Source: Marsupella aquatica
Lineage: Eukaryota; Marchantiophyta
Length of the DNA stretch: 64,000 nucleotides
Reading direction: 5' to 3'
Assembly: GCA_973895155.1 (NCBI GenBank)
Contig: OZ316891.1
Coordinates: forward strand, 26,536,001 to 26,600,000
Shown here one piece after another: positions 22,276 through 36,161 of this stretch. Position 1 is the stretch's first letter. Each line of letters starts with the position of its first letter. The notes under the pieces were generated by a model. That model was not told the DNA's origin and searched no databases. It was given only the letters and a program-made list of their open reading frames with translations. The position numbers and the translations under genes are program-made.

Positions 22276-24300
22276 ATTTTCAGCACTTAACTGGCAAAGT
22301 TTTGGTAGTTGCATTAGGTACAGGATCTCATCTAGGAAGTAAAACCCAGTTGCGGTGGGTTCCATATGTAGAGCGTAGAAGCGAAGCAAGCCTAAAATGT
22401 CATCCTGGTGACTTGGCTTTTTGTATCGACGAAATTCCTTGAGGCGGACTTCTTGTAGGGAAGTCCAGTCCGTGCGTACATGAAGAGTTTGAGAACTGGA
22501 TGACTATCTAGTCAAAAGTTAAAACGTGACCGTGAAGTAATTAACAATTTTTTGCATTTTATCCAGTATTTTTAGCGACCTCTGGGTTGATGGATAGGTT
22601 CGTCCAAAGGATTTTGGAAGGTGGCTGATCGAATCGTCAAGAACGTGGAGAATAAATCGTATTTTATAAGCAATTCCTTATGAACCAATATTATAGGGAT
22701 AGCGAAAGCCGCCGTCTTTGCACTCCGATCTCCTTAACCACTCAGTGGTCATTTAGGGTAGGGGCCTTAGCTAGTGATCTGGGCTGTTTCCCTCTTGACA
22801 ATGAAACCTATCTTCACTGTCTCACTGCGTGATCTTTACTCAATATTGGGAATTCTATCCGGGATTTAGAGTATTCATGCCCCAGATCGTCTCTAGCCGG
22901 AAATATTAAAAGTACTCCAAGGCCCTCCACTAGTCGGATCTGCTCCATACCAAAAGGAGATTTGGCCCAAGAAGATTATTTTTATCGTAGTTTGCATGTT
23001 TACTGATGTAAGAGATTTGTAACATACTTTGCGTCAGTCGTGCCATCGCAGGGTCTCCTCTCACTATGTTAAGGCAAAGGGGTTGTTTATTCATTGACTG
23101 CCGTAATGCCATCAATTGATCATTTTGTTAAGCTTTTTATTATCCTGTTATGCAAGGCAATGGAATTGTTTAGGTCGATGGTTGACGCAACCATTCCACA
23201 TGGTTTCTTCCTCGCTTCTCTACAATTTAAGCAGATTTATGAATATCTTGAGTCTTATCTTGAGCCCGTGAGCGCAATGGGTTGTTCAATGACGGGTCCT
23301 CTCTGCTTTCAATGACGGGTAATTCTCTCAAGAGAAAGTCACAATGAACGATTTGCACCGTACTTTCTCTATAGAGATCCATCTTTCGGTCAGTGGAGTT
23401 TCTGAGAAATCAACCCCCTCGCAACTGTCGACAAGAATTTCTGGTAGGACTCGGGAGTACCTGGAATTGAACACGACAATTCAACCCACTTACAACATCG
23501 ATAAGATTTTTTGGTAGGACTCGGGAGTACCTGGAATTGAACGCGACGTACGTGTGCTAGGTAAACAAAAAGTCCATCCAGTGCTCCACTTAAGACGACT
23601 CTATATTGAGCGTCGCATAGAGTGGCAGCCATTTTGTAAATTCACGGGTCAGACTGGATGCACCGACCGTGGTAACTGCAGATGCATTCCCATTAGTATT
23701 GGCTTGGCGTGCTTCGTCACATCCAAGAGAGGACAAGTGCTAGTTCCGAACTGGCTCGTCAAAACACATCGTCGTCAAAACACATCCAGTTACTTCACGG
23801 CGGATAAATTAGCTATCAGTTCAATTCTTTGTTCATAAAAGAGTCGGTTCAACCACAGATGTTGGGTGGTCTCGAAATTCTAATTTTTCTTTTTGTTCGA
23901 AACCTGCTCGAGTCTGATGCTTCAACACCCGACTCCTTTCGCCTCCGCAATGTAGCTGAACAATTGGTGGAAAGTCCTTGGCGGGAGCACCTTTGTAAAT
24001 TTGAGTTTCTATCCTGCTTGGAAATTCCTAAATACCAGAAGGCACTGCTCAATCCCACTCGGGACTTCTCTCCAGACGACTTTCCAGGACAATCTTTGTT
24101 ATCGCCGCTTTATTCTGCCTTTCTAGGGCATTTTATCAATTTTGGCGGCCACAAAGCCGGGTGCCGTGTGGCTCCTCCAGGTGTACCAAGGGCCAGATTA
24201 GATTTTAGGCCGCCATAGCAACTACTCTGCAGGACGAAAGCCGGTTGCCAGTGAAGATACCCTTGTCGGTGCAACATGAATTCTGAAGGTCGGGTCACTA
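22276..24300. other. La 3' region and intergenic DNA before SerRS
   Basis: No supported gene. A repeat with a 70-bp period (GGTAGGACTCGGGAGTACCT followed by GGAATTGAAC at 23443 and 23513) is the main structure. An open plus frame at 23829-24218 has no recognisable features. La (+) and SerRS (-) converge on this interval, so both 3' UTRs and polyadenylation sites should lie here. Confidence 0.55.
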
Positions 24301-26451
<2,151 letters not shown>

Positions 26452-28990
26452 CGTGCTGGACGTACGATTGGTCACGATCAAGCGAACTGCAGGAGCCATC
26501 ATTGCATTTCAGACATTTAAGTACGTCAAAATTCAGAGATCATGGAATGCTTTTGACAAGACGCTCAACCCAAAAGCGCCGTAGTAGTGAACGAAAAAGA
26601 GACGACTGTCAGTGCATAGATCGAGCTAAGAATTCTTCGAGGGAGCTAGAGGGGATGATTCGACCTCGTTGCGAGCGACTTCAACGAGACGGAGTGTAAA
26701 ATTAATAGAGCTGTGTAGATTGCTACCCAGAGCTTCAAAGAAACGCTGCAACCTACCACTGTTGTTGCGTACGAATTTGACGAATCAAGCGAGCGCTCCC
26801 GAATTGTGTGTGAGAGAGAGAGCTCGCAACGAGAGCTCAAGAGCAGATGCTCGTGCACCAAAAGTACAACGAGGTGGAGATGGTTTAGGGTTCCTTGTTG
26901 CCCCAGCGCCTCTCGATGGTCTAGGGTTTCTTTTGGTCCTGGATCAGCGCTTTTTGTATTTTCTGAGTACTTTTTACGGTCCACTTAGAGATTTTTGTAA
27001 ATTTATAAATAACAAGAAAATTATATATCACCAGACAATTCATGTTAGTTGTATTTTATTTATGGATGGTGTTAATTGTGCAACGTGGGTTGTCACTTGT
27101 GTGATGATTAAGAACACACATGTGACTAGCTTGAAGAATATAGATTGTTTCTATGCACAAATGATACATGTTTTATGGTGCCAAATTCTAATATAAACTT
27201 GGATAGTACATAAGGCAAAAATGTGACAAGAAATTATTTAGAACTATTGATAGTGTTTGATCAATGGTCAGCACTTTGTAACGTGGTTCAGTCCGTAATC
27301 AATGGACAGGTTTTACTTGTACAAAAAATGTAATGTGTGTTTGACGGATAAGGCGTGCAAGAATTGTAACGCATGTGGGGTTGATGCCACTTGCCACGCG
27401 CAAGTGATAATTATTGCTTGTGAAGTAATAATTAGGTTGTGTCCAATATGTGTCAATAAACTCGACTATGTTACGTCGCCATATTTTGATAGATTCTTTG
27501 TCTATTGATGAGTTTGTTATTGTACCTTTATCTTTACGGACCCCACTAGAGGTCCCTTCCAAAATTCCTGGCACCACAGCGTGTCACGTCAACAACAAAG
27601 CAACAAACAAGACTCGTCGGTTTTGTGAATCAAACTTATAGTTTTCATTCGTGTTTGTGTCAATTTGAGTGTAAATTTTGGGACGCCATGCCGTAAAAAG
27701 AAAAGTAAAAACATTGGAAATGCAAAGAGCAAGATGGTTAAAATTGTCACTATGTAACCGTTTTAGTTACATTTCCAATTTTAAAACTTAAATTCAAAGA
27801 TTTATAAAAAGTATTTTTCATATAATAAATAATGACTAATAACTAACTTGATAACTTCCTTGTTAAACCACAACTCCCGGTATGTAAGGACCTCTCATAT
27901 TGTACGGCCATTAATGTTGGGAAGAGCACATAGAAACCCAGGACCGGGGAGGAGGAATGGCTGGAATCTTGAAAGTTCATCGAATTTTATACTCAAAATT
28001 ATTTACTCATTCTCAAAACAAAAAATACCCAGTCGTAGATCTCATTGAGATCTTTCTTTTGCACCCTAGATCGCCTTCTAACATGGATGAATAAGATTTC
28101 TAGAGGCATTACAAAATGGATGGCAAAGATCGTAAAATCAACAAAATCGACGGCTAGAAAGGTTTGGATTTTGTTTAATTTTTCATTTGAAAAATATTAA
28201 CCCATTTGCAAAACGGACAGAACACATCCTTAGATCTATTTGAGATCTTTCTTTTGAGCCATAGATTGGCCATTATGATGGACGGACGATATTTCCGGAG
28301 ATAAGAAATGGAGATGGCTCAGATCCACTCTTCCCCCTGATTTTATTAGCCAAGGGGTCCACGAACTAATTGTATTTATGAGACATGCATAACACCTTCA
28401 AGTAGCCTTATTGTGAAGGTGCGTGAAAACATTAAATAAGGGCCAAGCGTAATGTTTAACTAATGTTTTTTTGGGGGGTCTTTAAACAACCCACCACAGA
28501 CAATTATAAAGCGTTGCCATATATGGATGGATTAGTTGGATTTGTTGTCTAAGTAGATTTGCTATTATGTAGGTAGATAAGACGTGTTAGGTGTTCGAAC
28601 GAGTATCCAAGGCATGCTCGCACAGTTCCAATGGACTGATTGAGTATAAATTGGCCACTTCAGTCTATGTTTGATGCATTTGACAAAGTAAGTGTACGCA
28701 CATTCAATTGACGATGTTTGATTCTATGTTAAGTTCTGGACTACTTTGCTTCAATGTGGGCCACTTGATCATTTTGTCTGTCATTGATATGTGTTACTTT
28801 ACATGTCACAATGCATATATTTATCTATCGTGTTTAGTGCAAGATCTTGAGTTGTTGGCATGCTACAATCAACATTCCTGAGCTTTAAATTTTTGCGACA
28901 AATTGGTGAGAGATAAATATTCTCTATGAGCTATGTCTTTACGTTCATTAAACTTGCGTCGGGAAAATTGCGTGACAACAAACATTTAAT
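26452..28990. other. SerRS upstream region grading into transposon-derived DNA
   Basis: 26452-26900 should contain the SerRS promoter and 5' UTR; a GA-rich tract (GAGAGAGAGAGCTC) lies near 26813. From about 27000 the sequence becomes AT-rich with no supported gene. It includes a member of a dispersed repeat pair (27535-27790) and a repeat spaced about 197 bp (TAGATCT-ATTGAGATCTTTCTTTT at 28035 and 28231). Confidence 0.5.
27535..27790 (+). repeat. Dispersed repeat, copy A
   Basis: This segment is similar along its length to 38720-38985 in the same orientation. Shared phrases include AAAATTCCTGGC-CCACA, CATTCGTGTTTGTG, GG-ATGCCATGCCG and GT-ACGGTTTTA-TTACATTT. Function unknown; probably an unclassified transposon piece. 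Confidence 0.75.
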
Positions 28991-29006
28991 CTGCAAAGGA
29001 ATTCAA

Positions 29007-31626
29007 CTAGACCGTCTGCAAGGCATTGGCCAAATGTTGATATCTTATGTAGGGAATGGAAGGGCCTATGTCAAAAAACCATTCGGAACATGACATGTTG
29101 TGGAAATTGTGGATTTGTATGTTATGGAAATAACTTAGAACATAAATTGTTTGAAATTGTGCGTGTAGATAGTACAGGAGTAGCTCCGTATGCATATTGT
29201 AATGCATTTCTAATACCTTACATACGCATTGATAACATGCATTACAATATATGCATGGCTTGTGTAAAGGATATAGATAGAGGAAGTCTATTATCCTTCA
29301 TGTCACCTTCATATATTCGGTCTATTCTAAAAGCAAAACCCCTGTATCTACAACTCTTATTTTTTAATAGATTGTCGATTGGGGATAATGAACAAGTTTA
29401 ATGGGTTTCATTCAGGTTTTGTAAGCAACAAGAGCTTACTAGATAGTTTGCTTATTTGTTGGAATCTAAATACATTACGGTGTAATAATATTGGTATGAT
29501 TATGAATCAGGTTTACGAGGTGTTTGCGACTAACTTGCTTGTTAACAAACTATTTAAAAGATATTTTTGTCTGCTTGAAATGCCAGATCCTTCACTTGGA
29601 GTTTGTATTCTAACACCTGATGTAGTGCAGAATATCTACAAAAGAATAAGGAATTGCAACTTATTCTATGACAGTCAATCCATATGATCCAGATATTTAG
29701 ATACTTCATGATGTGTCATATTCAATACCTGTATCTAGGAAGCGTACGTAAGTATGATCTTTTTGAGTCTGGAAACCTGCACTTTACGAATGCTATATTA
29801 CTAAGAGAGCTAATGATGACTAACGGGGATGGTGTGTCTGAAGACCAGGATGTGACATTCGAGACAACAATGTTTCCATTTTTATTCCCTCATCAACATG
29901 GTCATTACCGCAGTGGTATAACATTTGCTGAGTATATTAAGAGAAGAACTCAACAATTGTTTAGTCCATTTACGCTATACAAACCATATATGCTTATTAG
30001 TTACCAACTACGACAGTCGATACAGCTAGCTTCAATGACAAAAACTTTTATATTAGATAAAGAGTATAATACACTTAGAAGCGTTAAACCAGACCTAACA
30101 GAAGAGGAAATTTTCCGATTGATGATAAGCAGAATATATCATGCTCAGTCCCGGGTAGTCCAGGTTGGCATAGTAGTCATTTGAAGGATCTGATGTGCAC
30201 TAGCCCCGACTACCCGTTCTTTGAACGTGAATAGCGGAGAGGACAATAAAAATATTATCAAAATATATTCTCTATTCATATTCTTTGAAGGTTAATGAAA
30301 TGATAAAAAAAATCATCATTTTAATAGTCATATATAATATACCATTCTCCTTTATGTGCACATCAGTCTTTTTGTATGCACATCCACTTCTATGCACTAT
30401 GTTGTGGTGGGGCCATAGTGCCATATTTTTTTTAATGTAAATACTTAAAAATTATCACAAAATTTTTGCATGTATCAGTTGACATACATCATAGTCATGT
30501 CACCAATTTTTCCCATGCACATGATGGCCATAGAGTTATGGTCTAGAGGCTTCACTCTAGACCTAGGCTCTTAAAAGTAGACTTCAATTGGCGCTTTTAT
30601 AGTAAGATGGTTCAGTATTGGGGTTTGCCTTCGTTTTTCCTCACTCTTACTTGTGATGAAGTGAGCCCTACTAGATGGGTAGAGATTGATGACCTAGAGA
30701 AAGTTGTAAAGTCTATCAATGCAACCTCAACATGGAAAGATTGTCCTGTAGAGTGTGCAATGATATTCCATACCCGTGTTCAAAGTTTTCTTAGAAAGTA
30801 CATTCTTTGCAGTGAAAATGGTGTCTTAGGAAAAGTGGAACATTACATTGCCCGGTATGAATGCCAAGGTAGGAACTCTTTGCATGGACATATTCTGCTT
30901 TGGTGTACTTTAGATGATGTAGATAGGGTCAGTAGTGGATCTAGGCATACATTCCAGCTCATTTTGATGATAGTTCGGTAAGTTTATTGAACAATTTGAT
31001 AACCTGATGACCAAATTATTGTATGGATATGTCAAAGCAACTGCATCGTTGCAAGGAAGGAGTGTGTATTCATACTGATAGTGATACCAGTTTATGATAT
31101 TGTAAAATGGGGTTTTCCGCATAAATTGCACATGGAGAAGAGTCCTTCTATTGACCCTGTGAGTGGAAAATGGTGATATTTTCGTCCAGGAGTGGAACAC
31201 AAAAATGTTGTTCCATATCATCCTGCCATTTTATCATTGTGAGAATATTGATATTTCAATGAAGTTGCTAACGGTAGTAGTGGAGAAGTACATGATTTGC
31301 TTTTTTATGAGAATGACTTGTCTACAATAATTATTAAACTGCATAGTAACGGCAAACTAGTAAGAGTTGTGAGATCTTGTACTAAATACAAAAGAATCAA
31401 AAACATGATTAGTTACCAGAAGTCAACATTTCCACTAATGTTAGGATATTCAATGACTGGACGTAAATCACAAGGATGTACTTTAACTAGAAAAGTTCTG
31501 GTTGTTCTAACTGAAGTGTTTGCTCCTGGTCTAACATATGTGATGTTGAGTCGTGTTACAAATAGGAAGAATTTAAAAATTGTGGGTAAGTTATCTCCTT
31601 TGGATTTTACTGTCTTTAGAGAATGA
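29007..31626 (+). pseudogene. Helitron Rep/helicase polyprotein remnant
   Basis: A series of plus-strand frames reads in order as a Helitron replicase. A cysteine cluster (TCCGNCGFVCYG) is at about 29090. An N-terminal Helitron domain lies at 29684-30184 and runs into W-H-S-S-H-L-K-D-L-M-C-T after a frameshift. The rolling-circle Rep domain is at 30607-30980 (WGLPSFFLTLTCDE, then the HUH motif in LHGHILLW at 30880-30903). A degenerate KQLHRCKEG, GFPHKLH, NVVPYHP segment follows at 31030-31235. The C-terminal Pif1 helicase end is at 31297-31626 (SQGCTLTRKV, FAPGLTYVMLSRV). The ATPase core with Walker A and B motifs is missing, and frameshifts and stops interrupt the rest. About 400 bp of foreign sequence (30200-30606) splits the N-terminal block from Rep. 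The copy cannot be autonomous. Confidence 0.78.
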
Positions 31627-33130
31627 GATGTAGTAAGTTGGGGAATGACATGTGCAAATCTTTTGAAATGGCACCAAAGAGGAACTTCCACAACACAGAG
31701 AACTTGAAAGCAATTGAGAATGTTGTTTTCAATTACGGAAATGGTACACAACAATCTCCAGTCAACTTGGCATCTGAATTGTCTCCTAAAGTGAAAGTAA
31801 GAACAATGGCAACAGAACATGGAACCCCGACAACCAAAGAGTTTTTACAAATGATCCTTGTTGATATCAAGCATGAAGGCACAAAAGATAAAGGGGAGGA
31901 ACCAATGAAGGAGCCTACACCAAAACAAATTAGCTATGCAGATTCATGGGGATAGAGATGACAGTGGGAAGGTGGTATAAGTGTGAAGGGCACAAGTCTT
32001 CTCATTGATGCTAAAAAGGAATAACAACAAATGTTTTTGGATATGCATGGAGAGTATCCGGCATCTGGTATGAATCTTACTTTCTAAATTGTTTCTAGCT
32101 ATATATACATGGCAAATTCTTTTTACTAGATTATATATTCTGTGATTCTTATGTACATCTGGACTTGTGTGCAAGCATTGTAAAAGAATGTCTACGTTAC
32201 AAACATGTTTCATTTGATATGAAACACTGACAAGGAAAGAGAGTATGAAATTACTGAAATGTCATACAAGAGGAGCAGCGATAGATCAGTTGAGACAGCT
32301 ACGTCATTCATTCAAAGTACCTGTGGACATTTTGGTCAATTTGACAACAAACCAGGCAGGGAAAGTCATTGCTCAAATGAACAACAAACGAGATGCAGGT
32401 GGATTACGAGATATTCCAAAGCGTTCTTTGTTTGATGATGGTGCTACTTCTAGCTTTCCTGGAAGTATTAAGATAGAAGTATCTCCAGGAAAACGTAAAT
32501 ATACATAGAACACATACATTTTAACTATATGTAGTGTTTGTGGATGCTATCATAAGTGTGAGACTATTTGCTACTTTAGTTTGTGGAGATCAGCACACAA
32601 AAAACATTTCACCACGCTATATTGTACTACCTTTTAAGTACATGACTGATTCGGTGACAGAAAAAGTAATTGCCTGAGTGAATAGTCACTATGACAATTA
32701 TATCTTTGTGAGACAATCTAAATTACTGCATTTTGAGTAGTAGTGTGAATTTGATTGGACTGTTAATTTAAATGTGTTTCAGGTGAAGAATCTGGTTGCG
32801 GTTCATGTGACAATAGTGTTATGATTGTTTACATCATGATTACTAGTACTCAAACTGAATGCATAGACAATCAAGAATTCATCGTAGTGGGCTAGTTAGC
32901 GGAGGTTGTGAAGGAAAAGCCATGTATCGATGGAAATATGATCGGTTGTTGAAAATGTTTTTCAAGCCAACATTCCAGGAAGAAGAGGCTCGTATGGAAC
33001 TTTTGGAAGAGCTTTGGGATGTTTATCAAATAGTTGAGAATAGAAGTTGTCAAAAATGTAGTCCAAAATAGACTAAAAAATTTGTTTTTAATCATTTGTA
33101 AAGGTCTAGCAACGTTAAGTTTTGGTGATC
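31627..33130 (+). other. Region downstream of the Helitron remnant, unassigned open frames
   Basis: Plus-strand frames at 31623-31955 (110 aa, lysine/glutamate-rich, ending QISYADSWG), 32245-32508 (87 aa) and 32859-33071 (70 aa, ending in a short Cys-x-x-Cys) have protein-like composition but match nothing I can name. Their position and orientation suggest pieces of the same element or its cargo. I assign no function. Confidence 0.35.
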
Positions 33131-33141
33131 ATTACTAGAGA

Positions 33142-34100
33142 CTACAAAGAAATCATTTTTGAAAGATTTATAACTAAGTGGATGTACAATCTAATAAATT
33201 TAAGTATTTCTATGATTCTTTTGTAACAATCTATCCAGTTTTTATTTATCGTAAGAGCACCTACATAAGCGGCATTACTAGTTGAGCTCCTGTATGTCGT
33301 GCCATGTACAACATCACTACGGAAAGCAAAGAGGTTGCCATCTTCAATTCCTAGACGCATTCCATATTCAGGAATTACAAGGTTGATTGGCGAAATTGTT
33401 GAATCTGGATGACTAGCATAACATAGTGTAAACTCTGTCGTGTCTTCATCTTTGTGCATTTTGGTGCAAAAATCTTTGGTGATGTAAAGTTGATAAGAGC
33501 TTGGCCCTTTACTTTCCAATTCTTTCTCAAAAAATGACATATCGTGGTCTTCAGGAAGATATGGGTGGGAGTATAATTTGAAATAACTTTCCAACACTGT
33601 AGGGCACCACCAAAAATGATGTTGACAAGCTCAAGATGAGAGTACTTATCAACTAAATCCTCAAAAATGGAAGTCGTGGATTGTGCACAATCTGTTAAGA
33701 GATGCCTGATTTTTGTTTTGTGAATATAAAAGATACTCTTTTGGACTTGTATGGATTATCAAAGGACCAAATCCTGTTATGTACCTCTCAAATGATGCCT
33801 TGTTTTCTCCTCTTTTAATCTTGTAACGTGAATCAGATAAGGAAACTAATAAACTTCGAATGAAACTCATAGTTTCACATGATAGTTTTTGATGGCGTAC
33901 AACCACTGCTATAAGATAAGGCTTGGATCCTGACCTATACATCGTAAAAATATGTATAGTTATGGGTTTTGTCCATAACCACAAAATCATTAGGAAAATC
34001 CCTAAATATAAAACCAGCATTAGAAGAGGAAGAACTAGTCTTCTTACCATTCCATGTTCCAAGGATGCACCCTTTGTAATGTGCAACACGAGAGGAAGCG
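33142..34100 (-). pseudogene. 2-oxoglutarate/Fe(II) oxygenase-like gene, possibly TET/JBP-type
   Basis: Minus-strand frame 33597-33205 reads as a double-stranded beta-helix oxygenase C-terminal domain. An H-x-D iron ligand pair sits in CTKMHKDEDTTEF. About 45 residues of beta-rich sequence follow, with IPEYGMRLGIEDG before FAFRSDVVHGT, whose His is a candidate third ligand. An Arg follows five residues later. The pattern resembles transposon-linked TET/JBP-like oxygenases, but that assignment rests on motif layout only. A second minus frame (34089-33661, containing RYITGFGPLIIHTSPKEYLL) joins it after one frame change near 33600-33660. The coding trace is therefore broken. Weaker coding traces continue upstream past a MITE insertion to about 35600. 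Confidence 0.45.
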
Positions 34101-34345
34101 ATACGATGGACAGTTACTTCTACTTTAGAAAAAAACTACTTGTAGCACAAGAGGTTTCTTGAACTTTTCTCATAATTTGAAGTTTTCTTTGAGTATAGTG
34201 AGAAAACATTCCAATGAACTAACGTATGGGTTTTGGTAAGTTCAACCTACATTGGTGATTGGAAAAACTTTCATCAATTTCTTTCCATGTATCCTGACAG
34301 AACATAGGAACTTCATTTTGTCTTTCCTAGCAATTTTTATACCCA

Positions 34346-34870
34346 TTCCAAAGTACAGCTTTTTACTGTCCTGTCCCCCAAACTAGCCTAATTTCATAAC
34401 CTGCCCCCCAAACAAATTAAATTGCTAAGTTGCCCCCCATTCCGTAGATCAGTTTAGGCATACCCAGTACATGGTCCCTGGTGCCACATGGCAAGTCTCC
34501 ACTGGTCCTGGCTAAGCCCTCCCCCTCTACCCCTTCCCCATCAAGGCGCTCCCATCGCCGGCCCAAACAGAGCCATCCCGCTCCCGTCGCCGGCCCTAAC
34601 AAAGCCCTCCCGCTCTTGTCGCTGGCCCGAACAAAGCCCTCCCAAAAATGACCCATTTTGGCCCCTCGCCTGTACTTGTGAGAACGCTGCCCATGCTTAG
34701 CCCGGACCAGTGGCGACTTGCCATGTGGCACCAGGGACCATGTACTGGGTATGCCTAAACAGATCTACGGAATGGGGGGTAACTTAGCAATTTAATTTGT
34801 TTGGGGGGCAGGTTATGAAATTTGGCTAGTTTGGGGAACAGGATAGTAAAAAGTTGTTCCAAAGTATAGC
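34346..34870. mobile_element. MITE with arms of about 160 bp
   Basis: Left arm 34359-34518 and right arm 34695-34853 are inverted copies along almost their full length. Examples are CCCCCCAAACAAATTAAATT against AATTTAATTTGTTTGGGGGG, and TACCCAGTACATGGTCCCTG against CAGGGACCATGTACTGGGTA. The core holds three 32-bp GC-rich repeats starting at 34547, 34579 and 34611 (CGCTCC-TCGCCGGCCC type). Imperfect direct repeats TTCCAAAGTAYAGC flank it at 34346-34359 and 34857-34870. No transposase is encoded. The superfamily is uncertain; long arms favour a foldback or Mutator-like MITE. Confidence 0.82.
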
Positions 34871-35114
34871 TTTGGAAAACTTTGAGGATCTATTGAGCGT
34901 GATATTGAGTACTTTTGTAACAAAAAGTACAAGAACTTTTTCGTCTCTTAGAATCAAAGAAAGTGCAAACCTTTCTTTTCCAAGGTGCAATTTGCTCAAG
35001 TATACCCAAATTTGAACAAATAAATTAACAGAGAAATCATCTCCCCATGCTTCACATTTATTTTCAATCAGGTGAGTTTTTTTCGTTTGACCATCTGCAA
35101 GAAAACAAAAATTA

Positions 35115-35440
35115 TTAAGTTCATAAAGTTACAACTTGGGTCAAACAAGACGCCAACTCTTACAAATGTGTGTACCAGAATGCTTTAATTTGTAACTTTT
35201 TAGAAAAATTCAAACATATATTTTTAGGTTTGTAAAGTTACAACTCGGGTCAAACAGTACACCGACCCTTTTGGATGTGTGTACCAGAATGCCTTAATTT
35301 GTAACTTTTCATAGTTTTTTCAAACATATTTTTTAGGTTTGTAAAGTTACAGCTTGGGTCAAACAGTACACCGACCCTTTTGGATGTGTGTACCAGAATG
35401 CCTTGATTTGTAACTAAGTTTTAGAATTTTTTTCAAACAT
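35115..35440. repeat. 109-bp tandem repeat, three copies
   Basis: GTTACA-CT-GGGTCAAACA begins at 35128, 35237 and 35346, a constant 109-bp period. Copies 2 and 3 are nearly identical. A single related copy lies at 40145-40235, so the family is dispersed as well as tandem. Confidence 0.88.
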
Positions 35441-35499
35441 GTACTTTGTTATTTCAAGGACAAGACTTTCTTCTCCAATGGGGGCTCATGATATACTTA

Positions 35500-35850
35500 C
35501 TTTCTTGGCGCTGCTTGTATAAAGGAGAAGAGTAAACAGGCCTTGTAGCAAAAGGTCTATTTCCTCTCATAAAGTTCCAACTTTCAAGGTTGTCCACAAT
35601 CTGCAAGTGGATAACACAAGAAACTTAGAAACATGATACCCAGAAAAGGTTAGGGTATTTTCCATAGACCACACAACCAAGGATGGATTGAACGGGATAT
35701 ACAAGACATACAAAATTAATGCCTATTGCAATGGTTGTGAGTACACTGCCATGGACACTTCCCCTCTCTTCCTTAGCTGAGAGCCCTTCTTCAAAGCCCT
35801 AGTCAATGTACTCTTGATCACAGGAAACTCAAACTGCAAGATAAAGCATC
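35500..35850 (-). other. Candidate minus-strand exons of unknown gene
   Basis: Two stretches look exon-like. At 35601-35500, a TTGCAG acceptor precedes I-V-D-N-L-E-S-W-N-F and then PVYSSPLYKQRQE, with a GTAAGTA donor after it. At about 35836-35725, a TTGCAG acceptor precedes FEFPVIKSTLTRALKKGSQL. They may be upstream exons of the oxygenase-like gene. I do not recognise either. Confidence 0.3.
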
Positions 35851-36161
35851 CCTTGACTGATACACATACAAATAGTTGTAGTATAGGTGTATGCCAACCC
35901 TTAGCTTCAACCACGTTTTGTTGTCATCCCCTAGTGCAGCTACCTGTCACAAAGGTGTATGCCAAATCTTAGCTCAACCATATTTTGTTGTCTTCCTCTA
36001 GTGTAGCTATGATATTCAAACCGCATATATGCAAACCTCTAGTGCATATTCACTAACCTGCTCCCCAAACAAACAGTTTGATGACAACAAAGCGGTCAGG
36101 ATTTATAGCGTGTTTGCCAATTTGAAGCTCCCAAGCAGTACTCTTTTTTGGACCGTATGAC

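Noticed and set aside
23450-23480. Minus-strand GTTCAATTCC inside the 70-bp repeat, resembling a tRNA T-loop
   Set aside because: The flanking bases do not form a T-stem, and both copies sit in a repeat with no other tRNA parts.
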